Below are positions 46,601 to 58,556 of a DNA stretch of 64,000 nt, piece by piece. This DNA comes from Thelephora terrestris (lineage: Eukaryota > Basidiomycota > Agaricomycetes > Thelephorales > Thelephoraceae), in assembly GCA_015956445.1 (NCBI GenBank), contig WIUZ02000017.1, positions 124,001-188,000 on the forward strand, read 5' to 3'. A model generated the notes under the pieces. The model was not told where the DNA came from. It made no database searches and saw only the letters and a program-made list of their open reading frames with translations. The position numbers were made by a program, and so were the translations under genes. The first letter of the stretch is position 1. The number at the start of each line of letters is the position of its first letter.

Positions 46601-48171
46601 TCCTCCAAGAGAGGAAGGAAAACGTTGTCAAGGAGCAGCGAAAGAGAGCGGCCATTCCTGTCAGAATTTGTGAGGCCTGTCTTGATTTCAAAAAGTGATT
46701 ATTCACGACAAGATCAGCGAACTTGAAGGTAGAACATGAAAAGTTACTCAACGCTCCCTCCGTGGAGAATCAACAGGCGGAATGTAAGAAAGATATCGAG
46801 AAGACGATCAACGATCAAATGACCATCATGAGGGAGGTTGTGGTACGCACCTTTGTTCTCGGAGTGCTTTCCGAACTTTGAATCTCCCCTTTCGCAGAAA
46901 ATCGCGAAACGGCTTGAGGTCGAGCAGCAAGAGATCATCATGACCGGCTTGGAAGCTTGCCAAGTTGAATCAGACTCTGAGTATCTGGACACCAAGTCTG
47001 AGGACGTGATGGCTGAGATCAACGAGGCTTTGGCGGCTTTCAATGACGCAAATCACAAGTTCCTGTCGGCTAAGGAGGTCTCGAAGGAGAAACTTACGGA
47101 AAGTAGGGACAAGCTGGAGGCTGCCAGCAAAGAAGTCCAAGAATTGTTCCAACAACTCCAAGACGTATGTGGGTCTCTGGATGATCTTCCTCCCGCTGAC
47201 GTGTTGCTATCAGGGGGTGGGATTGAACGAAATGTCTGCGGAAGAAGTAAAAGGTGAACTGGAGCAGGTGGAGAACGAACTCGAGATGAACCTAGCCACC
47301 AACCGGCACGTTATCGACCAGTACCACCAGCGCCAGGCTCAGGTTCGTATGTTCTGCTATCGGGTCGTCGATGCCCTGTTCACTATTCACTAGATCGAGC
47401 AATTGACTCAAGATCTCGCAGGAGAAGAGGCAATGGCCAAAAGGATCGGTAGTACAATCGAAACAGCCAGGGCACGTTTTTTTTCTTACCAGGTCATCGC
47501 CGTCAAGCTCAATAAATATACCACACAGGACTCATGGGAACCTGCGCTCAAGGCACTCGTTTCTAGCATTGGCGCGAAATTTTCTGCAGCCTTCGATAGT
47601 ATGAACGACTACTTATCATACCTCGACTCGTCTTGCTGATGGATACTCCCCAGGAATAGGTTGTGCTGGAGAGATTCAAATAGCCCCCCACGAAGAAGAC
47701 TACGCACAATGGGCAATCGACATTCTTGTGAAGTTCCGTGACAATGAGAAGCTCCAATTGTTGACTGGACAACGTCAGTCTGGAGGAGTGCGTTGCCGTT
47801 CAATTCGACGAACCGATTTCAATATTGACATAAACCGGCAGGAACGTTCTCTCACTACGATCCTATATCTCATGAGCCTGATGGAACAAGCGCGGTCCCC
47901 ATTCTCACTTGTTGACGAGATCAACCAAGGAATGGATGCTCGGGCAGAACGACTTGTTCACAACCAACTTGTGGACGTCACCTGCAATTCGGACGTTGGC
48001 CAGTATTTCCTCATCACACCCAAGCTCCTCCCCTGTCTGGACTATCACCCTCGGATGAAGGTATTGTGTGTGTACAATGGTGAATGGCTGCCAGAGGAAG
48101 CAGATGAAGGTAACCTAATGGTGGTGCTGAACAAGTTCTTGGGAGAGGGGAGAGGTCGCGCTGAGGCTTAG
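43645..48171 (+). CDS. SMC5: SMC5 subunit of the Smc5-Smc6 DNA-repair complex
   Basis: ATPase of the Smc5/6 complex in recombination and replication repair. About twenty short exons; exon 1 opens at the ATG at 43645 with an acidic, Ser-rich N-terminus. The head begins YVTGSIVRIQLKNFVTYD, with Walker A GPNGTGKSS, then VLGRQDLNSFVKQ and FLPQDRVAEFARMTP, a typical SMC5 sequence. Two long coiled-coil arms surround a hinge near 45560-46500. The C-terminal head has the signature LTGQRQSGG, Walker B SLVDEINQGMDARAE and QYFLITPKLL, the usual SMC5 ending. It is head to head with NUP192, the ATGs being about 15 bp apart. Not every internal splice site was fixed. Confidence 0.93.
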
Positions 48172-48527
48172 TAGCTCTAGAGATAAACAATTGCTACCTT
48201 AGATGTTGGGTATTTGGGTAGCCGCAGGCTGCGTGCGTTCTAATATCTTTCGTGGGTGCTCGGGAGCGGCTGATATCCGTTCACTGGAACGTCGAGGATC
48301 CACACCCCAACCGGAGTTTTTTAGGATGTTTCCTAAATGCACATGCGTTCTTCTAGAGATCTAGCTGGTGGCTTCCCATGTCACCTTTTATATTTCATGA
48401 TTTCATCTGGATCTGCGGTCATGGTCGGGAGCTCGAGGGTGCCACCTTCACGAAGTTCGGTTATTCCCGAACCGAGGGGAGGTTGATCAGAGCTTCACTG
48501 AATCACTCACCCGCTTCCGTCAGACCA
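48172..48527. other. intergenic region
   Basis: Between SMC5 and the PPxY protein. An open frame extends upstream from 48528 to 48378, but its sequence looks non-coding; the CDS may begin earlier than annotated. Confidence 0.45.
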
Positions 48528-48875
48528 ATGGCAATCATCATCGACCCCTCCATTACCAAGCCCCAGGGTCCCAGCCGATCCTCAACACCTCCATTACAGC
48601 CACCTCCTTCGTATGCCGAATCGGCTGCCACTCAACCAACTGTCGTGCGGTTGGGAACTTCGGGTACTGTGCTCAATGCGCATGCCGGATATGGACCGAC
48701 GCCAATAAGTCGACAACAACAAGCCGCTATCCCTTATTATGACCCGCGATCGGTGCATTCCATGCAAGCTGCAGGGAGGAGAGCGAAGGAAAGATTCGTT
48801 GGAGCAGTGCTATGGGCTATCCTGATCCTTGCGCTACTCCCCATGTTCGTCTGGGTGGAGGTGAAGATTCAGTGA
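48528..48875 (+). CDS. small tail-anchored-like membrane protein with a PPxY motif
   Basis: 115 aa from the ATG at 48528 (MAIIIDPSI); an in-frame start at 48378 would add 50 residues of unlikely composition. The N-terminal region is Pro/Ser-rich and contains PPPSYAES, a PPxY motif of the kind bound by WW domains of Rsp5/Nedd4 ligases. A single hydrophobic helix, VLWAILILALLPMFVWV, ends four residues before the C-terminus. The layout (cytosolic PPxY arm plus one C-terminal helix) resembles membrane adaptors for Rsp5, which is inference. No family was recognised. Confidence 0.7.
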   Translation: MAIIIDPSITKPQGPSRSSTPPLQPPPSYAESAATQPTVVRLGTSGTVLNAHAGYGPTPISRQQQAAIPYYDPRSVHSMQAAGRRAKERFVGAVLWAILILALLPMFVWVEVKIQ

Positions 48876-49994
48876 GGGTACCCAGTTTCCTACTGCGCTT
48901 TGAGTTTGCTGCGGTCCGAATCTCATCGACCCTTTCCCTCCAGACCTAAACCCTTTCATCTTGTATTTCTAGCTGTATCACGACGTATCTACTTTGACAA
49001 GAAACACGTTTTGTATCTATTGGAGGGGAGATGTTCGGTTCAAAGTACAGTAGATCACAAAAACATATTATTCCGACGCAATCACCGTGAAAGGGTCGTG
49101 GTCCACACAGATGACCGGGTGGAATTCAGCCGCCCACGTTGTTCACCCTTCCTGTCCTCCTCATTCACAACGATAACAGCGACTACGAGCGTATCCCTCC
49201 TTCAGCCTATCTTGTTCGTTCACCCGCGCTGTGGACGTGTCTGCATTGGTTTCTTCGGTTCCCCGATCTCTACCGGATGATCGTTGTGGACACTACACAG
49301 TGGGCGACGACTAACCATCATCGCCGTCTTTTCCGATTCTCACCACCTCTGCGAACCCGTTGTCTCCTTCTTGTCTTCCCCTCCTCATCTGGTCAGACAA
49401 TGGACCGGACAAGACCCAGCATAGGGTTACGCAGGACCCCGTAACTCCAGGCCACTCGAAAATCTTGGATTTGCCGCTATTTCTTTACTTCTTTTCCCCA
49501 GCTGGATCACCCTTGCCTTTCTTCGGCGCGTTCCTGGCACTTTTGAGCGGTTTAGTGGCCATCTGAAACGTGCTGAAGGCCACCTTTGTGACGACAACGG
49601 GGTTCCGGGGTCCTGGGGGATCAGTGCGTGGGAATGTTTTGTGAGAACCAAGAATGGGTAAACTCGCGTTTCGCTCTTCTCATCCATCATCTCTGTCTTC
49701 GATCGTCAGCCACAGCGCCGAACCTTGTCCGTTCATCGCCCTCGACGTTGCCTTCCATCTTCCCGTACACAGACGGCGTCGGCTCAATCCTCTCTTTGCC
49801 AACTACCGCACGTATCGCGCTCACCTCTTGTTGTTAACCCTCGTGTCATTCGACCCTTGTAGTTTTGCATCTTGTACGTTGACTGATTCTTACTCACCAT
49901 CCCTCGACCCTCATTCCCTCACAGTACCCAGCTTGTTGATGTTTTGATCCCTCGGCCTGTTCAAATTATTGTTTCCTCCATCTGAATACCCTTA
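48876..49994. other. long upstream region of the Whi3/Scw1-like gene
   Basis: About 1.1 kb, C/T-rich on the plus strand towards its end, as in promoters and long leaders of fungal regulators. A short first coding exon may be hidden here because the downstream frame lacks a nearby ATG. No other gene is supported. Confidence 0.5.
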
Positions 49995-52958
49995 TTGCCC
50001 ACCCTGGATCCCACTCTCTCCTCCTCGACTCGTTCTCGTGCAGACGAGGACTTCATCAATCGATCCCTCCTCGACAGTTTGGACGCTCAAGCGGACGCAG
50101 AACCACTCTCATCGTCCGACTCGGAAGCGGTGGGACCTCGCTCAATCTCATCCTCTAAGGGGTCCCCAACTGTTCCCTTCCACTTCAATAGCCCTTCAAA
50201 CAATCGCTCTGACTCTCCTGCCATGCTCCAAAGTAACGAACAATCTCCTCATGTAAAGGACCACTTTCTCCACTCCCTACCAACCTCTTCCCATCATTCC
50301 ATGTACACCACTTCGCATTTACCCACAGACTTCACCTCTGCCGAATCCAATTCCCGGAAGCACTTCGCAAAGACGAACAGCTTTGCCTCCGATCGCACCA
50401 TTCCTTTCGGTCTCTTCAATAGTGAACCCCATCATGCATCTTCAGTTCCCGCGAACTACCCGCAGGCTTTCTCAACCGCAAACTCGGACCTGTACTTGTC
50501 CTCATCTCAGGTTGACCCACACCATCCCGCTCAATCTCACTTCGATATATTCGGCGGCATCTCCTCTTCCTTATCTGATGAACACCGAATCAAGCAGTCG
50601 TTCCTTAACGGTGATGGAGCCATCACCGACTCAGGCTCTGCGCCCGCTTTGCACTCCACTAGAATGATTTCTTCGCTCTCCCAATCCCTGTCGCAGCAGT
50701 ATCCTCAAGCTTCGTATTTGAATGGATTGGCGCATATGCAGTCGCAGACACCTTACGGTCCCCATCTTCCCTCCACTTCCACCGTCCCCATGCATTCCGT
50801 CGCCGGGAATGTCACGAATCCGACCCAAGTGGAAGAGATATCGACCATCTTTGTTGTTGGATTTCCAGATGACATGCAGGTACGTAGCGTTGGTCATCGT
50901 TGCCTTGCCTCACTAAACTCGCCCTAGGAACGCGAATTCCAAAATATGTTCACATTCTCTCCCGGTTTCGAGGCGGCTACCTTGAAAATACCAAACAAGG
51001 AATCGACTTCATACAACCCTCCAAATGCGGCCGGTGTGCGCAACGGTGGTTACCCGCAGAGTCTCAGTGATCCGTACAACCTCGTCGGTCTCACTGATAA
51101 CACCCGTGACGGTGTCTCTTCGTCCTGGTCCACAGAAGATTCACATTTTACCCCTCCCTCCGTCTCTCAACCCCCACGGAAACAGATAATTGGGTTCGCA
51201 AAGTTCCGCACCCGCCAAGAGGCCGTTGAAGCCCGCGACATCCTACAAGGGAAGCGTGTAGATGCCGAAAAGAACGCCGTTCTCAAAGCTGAAATGGCCA
51301 AGAAAAACTTGCACACCAAACGTGGTCCTGTTGCCGTCAACACAAATATCCCCCCGATAATGGCTCCTGGTTCCGCTGGGGGTGTCGTCGATTCGCTGAC
51401 CTCCCCGACAAGCATCCACCCCTCTGAACCCCTGGCTACCCGTGAGAGGGAGCTTGGTGCTATCGGGGCGATGGGTCTTGGATCAAGAAGGGACCGATTA
51501 GGTGATTACACCGATAGCGAAGACATGGGCCGTACAATCCGTGGCGCGATGGGTCGATCTGATGAAGATGAACGAGAGAAGTTGAGACGACGCCAGGAGA
51601 CTGACGCATTACAAATCCGATCCGCTGCCTACGATGCATTCCATTCGATCCCAGTTCATGTGTCCTCGAAGTCTTCCACTCAAAGTCTCTCGTCAATTGG
51701 CGGAGGCATTCCAGTTTCCTCTCACGACTCCGCTGGGCCGCTTTGCTCCAACGTTTGGGGAATGACTGGAAAGGAGGTTAACAGGCGGTTACCCATACGG
51801 GTGACCCTCCCTGACCTACCAACACATTTAACTTCGCCCCAAGCTTCTCCCCCAAAATCCACGGGTCTCCCTTCTTCAGCGCACAGCGTCGAATCAGACG
51901 GTTCCTCAGGTATCCACCACAGTGATCCGCTCTCACCCCCGGCCGGCACCTTCGTCTTCCCTCATCAAACTCCCTTCAGTTTTGGATCTCGACCCTACTC
52001 GCCGTCTTCCTTGGACTCTGGCAAGCCCCTTTCTGCTACGTCCTCTTCTCTGCCCTCGTCCCAGACGTCCAGTGATGATGGGAATGGAACCGTGGAGAAC
52101 GAGCTCGCTAAGGATCTTGGATCTATGTCTGTGGGATCTCCGCACTCATCCTCACCGACTTCTGTGGGGGTTATGCCAGGCAATGTTGCTTCCACGACGA
52201 GGGGTAACCCAGGTGACCAGAACCCGCCAATCAACACTTTATACGTTGGCAACCTTCCCAGTTCCCCCCCGCCCGTGGGGTACCCCCCAAATTATCTGGA
52301 GGATGAGTTGCGCGAATTGTTTGGCCGCCACCCAGGTTTCCGAAAACTGTGCTTCCGTCAGAAGAACAACGGGCCGATGTGTTTTGTCGAGGTATTTACA
52401 TCCCATCTCCTCCGAACCCCACATTTTTGACGTTTGGTTAAGTTTGAGGATGTCCGACATGCCACCAACGCACTCCATGAGTTACAGGGAAATACACTGA
52501 ATGGCCTAGTGAAGGGAGGGGGAATTCGTCTCTCTTACAGTAAGAATCCTCTTGGTGTCCGCACGCCAACAAGTGCAACAACGAACGGCATGCAACAGCA
52601 GCAGCAGGCGCTCAAAGATCTTGGCTCCGTGCAAATCAGCGTTCCGTACTACCCCTCGGAGTCCAACATGACCCGCCAGTCGGAACTCAATGGAAGACCG
52701 CTCGGCCGGAGAGAGTCGCTACAGAGCTATCCTTATACCCATCCACCAGCTCCCCGCTTCTCCAGCTCTGCGAGCCACTACTCCACGGCGGTTGCTCAAG
52801 TCCCTTCCCATTCTTCGTACCCGAGGTCCATTCAGTCTCAGTTTGGGCTGGACTCATTCGCGCCGTTCCGCCTCACGACTGCGTCCACCCACCAGCAGAT
52901 ATCCGAGCCCGATGATCGTTTCTCGCACGCGTTGACTCCCACGGTCCACAGTGCGTAG
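49995..52958 (+). CDS. Whi3/Scw1-like RNA-binding protein with two RRMs
   Basis: Post-transcriptional regulator of the Whi3/Scw1 group, linked in yeasts to cell-cycle, morphogenesis and cell-wall mRNAs. Coding exons: up to 50879, 50928-52391 and 52443-52958. RRM1 is seen in STIFVVGFPDDMQEREFQNMF and later in IIGFAKFRTRQEAVEARDIL, with a long insertion between. RRM2 near the C-terminus reads NTLYVGNLP, LRELFGRHPGFRKLCFR, GPMCFVEFEDV and GIRLSYSKNPLGVR, the most conserved part of the family. Between them lies disordered Ser/Pro sequence. The frame opens at 49995 through a TTG; the first ATG in frame is 50223. The true start is therefore either 50223 or in an unseen upstream exon. Confidence 0.9.
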
Positions 52959-53704
52959 AGTTGTTGCAGCATCTCGTGTCTTATCTTTTTATTTCGTGGC
53001 ATCTTCACTTGTATCGAATAATATGAACACACATCTCCCCGCCTTACTTCGCCTAACGTATTCTCATAGTATTCCTCACCGCTCTTTGGACACTTTTGTC
53101 TTTGTGCATTCATCATCCGAACCCATTGCCATCGTCAGTAATACATCTCCAATCCCGACACACATACACAACACGACATGCCCATTGTTCCTTATTCTTC
53201 CCTTTTTGCTTCATTTCTAACCGAGTCTTCTTCATAATTGCCCCCTTCCTATATACTCTCGCACCTCCCCTGGCGTCACCTGTTCCCCCGTTCGGTGTTC
53301 ACGAAACCCCACCCTTTTGCATACAACGTGGGGCTCCCCTCCGCATTGCTTCCAAAGCCTCTGGCACATGTCTTATTCGCCTGGTTCTCATTGCTCGTCC
53401 ATAAAGTTTCTGAATATTACGACCGCCTGTACTGTATTCCTACCTTTCCCCCCGCTAAAATCATATCCTACGCCACAGTTGTTACCACTTGCCTGTATAT
53501 GAAGCGTCGCTGCAAGGGAACAATTGCATAACCGCAGTGTCCCCGGATGCGCGAGCTCCAAATTTGACGCGAGTCGCGACTCCTTATCGGGAAGTCGACA
53601 CTCACACGGGACCTTCATCCATCACCTGCCTGGCGCACTCTACCATCTGAAACCGAGAGGCCTACCCCGTCAGCTCACGCGCTAAGGACGCGTTACTTTG
53701 CTTG
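52959..53704. other. intergenic region
   Basis: About 750 bp of 3' flank and promoter. It is C/T-rich in parts, and no supported coding sequence was seen. Confidence 0.5.
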
Positions 53705-56700
53705 ATGGACCCTCCAAATCCCAATCCCAATTTCTCAGCATTGGTTGACCCCCGTAAATATCGTCGTTACGGTCTAGAATCCCCTGCTCACACGCCCTCC
53801 TGCGCTGTAGAATCGTATGCGAGACAAAGACAGATGATTGAAGAAGCCAGGATGTACATTAACCAGGTTGAAGCCCAGAACGAGGCTGCGTTCAATGCAT
53901 TTACGAACACGGAGCAAGAATTGCAAAGACGTATTCGCGACGGCCTTGAAGCTCAGTGAGTTCTATCGGGACACCAGGTCGGAGTGGCCTGGCTTACTGT
54001 GTATTGGTTGGCTAGGATGCTGGCGACCCAACTTAGAGCAGGAGGCTTTCCACAGTGAGTCTAACATGGCCCGTTTCCCTCGCCTAGCTTTCGTTGAACT
54101 TGTGGGCCACAAAGACAAACGTTCATTGCACAACAGCCCCAAGTAGCCACCTGGCAGACGGCTCCCGTGCCTCTACCAAACGTGCAGGAAAACTCCTTCT
54201 CGACGTCAGCGAGGATAGAAGAAGTTTCCCCAGTATCTTCAGGCAGGGCTTCGAGATCGGGATCACATTCGACCTTCCAACAGAACGATAGTAGCTCCTA
54301 CTATCGGAGCCGCCTATACCCCCAGTCTGCAGCTCCACAGAATGCCGGTGTCCCGTACGATCAGTCCGTCAACTACGGCAACGTTCCAGTCCAGTCAACG
54401 ACGTACACTCCGCATAACGTGGGTTCACTGATTTACATCTCGTGCGATAAACTAACTTGGAAAATGATCCCAAAGTTCTACACTGGGCAACCGCCTAGGC
54501 AGCAGAGTTACTATCCTCCTCCCCCTCCGTCTCGCCGTAAATTTCCAGTTTCTATCTCCAGTCATCTATTGTTGACCAAATCGTAGCTGCCTACCAACCT
54601 TTACCTCGACAGGAACCGTTACATCCGGTCGCGTCGGCGTCTTCCCCCACTTCCTCACGTCCCGTTTCTGTTAACAATCTCCCCCTACCGCAACCCGGGC
54701 CTGAACCAGATCAACCTACTGCTCAGCGCACCTTCGTTGACCAGTTTACTGACTTTTTGCAGGTGAGTATTCCCGATAGATTCTTCATCCTGCCGTGAAC
54801 TAACTTGGTGCAGAAACATCCGTTCGACGTTCAGTTGAGGGTTCTCACTCAGATCCGCGAGTACGTGAGCGGGAAGCCAACTCCAAATCCTCAGATTAGA
54901 ACGTGGGGCGATAGACTCAAGGTGAAGAAAACTCCTCAGCAGATACACGAGACGTTTTGGCTGATGGAACTGGTCATGATTCGTGTCTGAAAGCAAGTCG
55001 GGGGTTCAGATCCAAGCCAAATTCTGAAAGCCATCTCTAACAAACTGTCGGTCCAACTGAAGGCGCAACGGGCTGCTAGATCCCAAACCAGCCAACCACA
55101 GCCCCAGATTCCGGCCAAACCACCACCACAACCTCCGACGGTGGCCAAGCCTCAGGTCCAAGCAGCGCAGCCAGATCAGCTTCCTCTACCCAAGGCGACT
55201 GGTTCCATGGAAAGACCTGTAAGCTTTGAAATTCATCAGCCTAACATCGAGGCGCCCAATTATGCTCTCAGGCCGATGGTGTCCCGCCTCTCTCGCCGGC
55301 TGAACAGCAAACCCTCAACAATTTGATAATACTCTACGCCCGCGAACTAAGGAGTGCAAAGGTACCCCTTTTGCGGAATATGGGCACGCCCACTAACTTG
55401 TTCCAAGGTTGACCAAAATAGGGCCGGCGACTTTATATCAGCCGCGTATGTCAGTGCCTGCCTGAAACAACCACCGTACAGCCCTGACCCTTGGGCTCAA
55501 AAAACTTTGGATATGTTTAAGGTACGCTGACAGACGCCGCATCGCCATCCACGGGATTCACGAGTTACTCCACCTTAGCAAAGTTTTCCAATCGACCGCG
55601 TTCCTCTAGCCCTTGGATTTTTGCTCAAGGGGCTTGGGCGTCCGATTCCCAACGTTCCGGCCCCAACCGAATCACGAGCTGTGACCCAGTACTCAAGTTC
55701 TCTTGTTGGGGCGTTGACCGATACTGCATCGAACATCAGGCCCGCAATTGTGACACACCAATCCAGCGTAGTCGCAAAACCGCTTGGGGAGGATGCGGTC
55801 GTGGAAGCTGGGGCATACGAACCTCTTCAAGAGGCACAGATCTCACGATCCGACCAAGAACTCACCGTCGTTCCCCTCGTTCAGGTGGCTGTAAACGCAC
55901 CACGTGTTTCCAATCAGTCATTGCCGCCTTCCAATGTCCTACCTGTGAACCCTCCTCACCCAACTACTACAGGCAACAGTACCTCTATCGTTTCAGGCGA
56001 TGGTTCTCGCCACGGACACCGCCCGATGGACCAGGATCAGTTAGTTCCTGCTCAAAAGCGCTATTTTTCCGATGCCATTTCCAACGCAGCGCAAGGGACA
56101 CTACGCCAGCCACCAGCCTCCGGATCGACGCAATACCACCAACCAAAGGTTTCAACTCCTAGCGTTCCAAAGATAGCTTCCGTTAAGGTTCGGACCCCTA
56201 GGCAAGCAGATCGTTCGAGGTTGGCGAGGGACATCTTAAAACAACTTGGGAAACCGACTGGGACTGTTCCTGCAGTTCCTACGAGACGCGAGTACAAGAA
56301 GCGGAAGAAGGCAGAAGCTGAGAAGAACGGTACTCCCGCGCAGCCCTCCAATGAGCCTGTGGCTGAACCTCAGTCGACTTCGAACCACGATGACGCACCT
56401 TTACTTCCTAAGGTTGGACCTGCGAACCCGCCCCAAGACGTCCCGGTCAAAGAACCGCCTTCGTTAAGGTATCCAGATTGGCACACACAGCCGGCACCTC
56501 GTGATACAAATACCGTCGAACAGGACGTCGATATGGGTATCCAACTCCCTATTGATACCTTGGTGCCTCAACTGTCACCTGCCTCTAGACCTGACCCCCC
56601 GCATGATTCTGATTCCTCCCTGATGGCTTCCGAAGCTCTTAAGGACGAGCACAAGTCCATCGCCAATGACCCTCCCCCTTCTGAGACCCCATCATCAAGG

Positions 56701-58175
56701 TGTAACGGACCCCCGCCTGGGACCGACATAATCGAGATAAGCGACGATGAAGAACAAGCCGTTGCAGGCGGAGGGACCGCCGCCGTAGAGCCTATGGAGG
56801 TGGATGGGGAAGTGCGAGTGGGTGGCGCGATTTCTACAAGTTTGTCACGGTTGTCTCTGGATGGTGAAGATGTAGTTGTGGAGATGGGGGAGGATCGCAC
56901 CAAGGATCTCCTCGACCTTCGATCTTCACAAGAGCCTGTAGTCTCCAACGGTAAAAAGTTTACCGAAAAGAAATCGCAGAAGTTTCAGCCATACGTTGAG
57001 TTGCCGCCTCTGCCTGACTATGTGCGTCAGATCAAGGGCAAGGAGCGAGCGCCCGCAAAAGAAAACAAGGAAGGTTTGTGTGAGGTGGTTTTTTGGTAAA
57101 CCTGGCTTCTGACGTTCTACTCATTTCATAGACCCGGAACTCCGAGCCGTCGTCGACTTGGCATTCTCGAGATTGCGCCCGACGCGTTGTCTGTGGTTGG
57201 GATGTAGGGCCACCCTCAACTCTGTGGACAGCCTGACCAAACACCTGAGGACCCACGCGGATGAGGTTGAGGTTAGTATAGGCCGCATCTACCGATTATA
57301 ATAAAAAGCTAAAGCGCCGTTCCAGCACACATCTGATAAACTGGAGTGTCAATGGAAGAAGTGTACAAGGGCGTACAGGACACGTGTAAAACTTGATCGG
57401 CATTGTATGCATCATGCCCAGAAAGTATTGCATTGTCCGTACGAAGGTGTGGTTACCTTTCCCATAACAAACTATCTCATTCAACATTGCGTACTAGATT
57501 GTGGCGAAGAGTTCCGTGACGCGGGTGAATTGCTCGATCATACGAAAGATATGCACGAGAATGGCGATCTGCTGCCGTCTACAAACCCAATCCCGTACTC
57601 TGGACGAACGCTTGATCCACTCCCAGACACAGTGCCTTCTTGGAGTATCTTCCCGGCATCGGTGGCTCCTGTGCCAATCTCTGCTGATCGTCACAGTCAG
57701 ATTGGCCGTTGGGTGAGATTTGATTTTGATGAGGTTGCAGCTTTGATCCTGATTTGGTGGCACGCATCAGGTTGCTCGAAACATCTCCGGAACTGCCAAA
57801 AGAGGGGATTCATCGAAAAGACTGCGCAGCTCACGGCGGTTTGATGCTGGGAATCAAAAAACGACTGTGTCGGATATGGAGGAGATGATGAACGAGGAGA
57901 GGTTTGGGTTCATTTCATCCACGGATGATGGAAACACAATGTTTGCAGACATCCCATCGGAGGCGGTGACCCTGTCTTGCCGTTATGGACTGTTCGTTCT
58001 GTCCGACGACGACGGCCATCACGACGCGCCGCAGGAAAGCGGAAGAGAGCGATCGGGGATTGGGGAAATCGAAGTCGAGGATGAGCTGGTTCGAGCCGAT
58101 GCGCCAGTCGGGGAAGATGCGAACGACCTCGAACTGGAACCGGGACCGTCGGGTGACGAGCTGTTGAGCCCGTGA
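53705..58175 (+). CDS. C2H2 zinc-finger protein, large and mostly disordered
   Basis: A multi-exon gene starting at the ATG at 53705 (MDPPNPNPNF). A short coiled-coil-like helix (EARMYINQVEAQNEAAF) occurs near residue 50. Middle exons include TFVDQFTDFLQKHPFDVQLR and then LYARELRSAKVDQNRAGDF, folded-looking but unnamed. A 490-codon exon (about 55575-57072) is disordered, with a SUMO-interaction-like DIIEISDDEE. After it come C2H2-type fingers: CLWLGC with H...H in TKHLRTH, CQWKKC with HCMHH, and a degenerate CGEEF...HTKDMH. A 57-nt intron ending CATCAG near 57774 joins the last exon, which continues in frame to the stop at 58175. Likely a nuclear DNA-binding or chromatin protein; targets unknown. 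Several middle introns were not placed exactly. Confidence 0.75.
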
Positions 58176-58556
58176 GATTTCTTGGGGCAACAGGCAGAAC
58201 AACGCGAGCTTTTGCTCTGAACGGAATTGGCTTGTTCCGAGAACGAGTAGTAGTGGCACAGGTCCGGCCTTTCTTTGTTTCTCGTCTGGCCTTTGTGTGC
58301 CTTCCTTTGTTTTTGGTCTGCTTGGGTTATTCTGACGCGTAATGGATGCATTTTTGACCGATTCTACTGTCGTGGTCTTGAATGCATGAAAGAGTAAACT
58401 CGGGATCATCAAACTGATATGATCCCAATTTGGAATTGGGTCAGTATTGGAACCGATATTTGTGCTCGGGTGGACTCCTCCCATATCCTCCAGTCCCCCC
58501 CTTCCCCCACCAATTCCCTATACCCCATCCTCTCCCTTCGTGCTCATTTCTACGAC
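58176..58556. other. intergenic region / possible leader
   Basis: 380 bp. An in-frame ATG at 58419 could extend the next protein by 46 residues; that stretch has no recognisable content, so 58557 was preferred. Confidence 0.45.
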
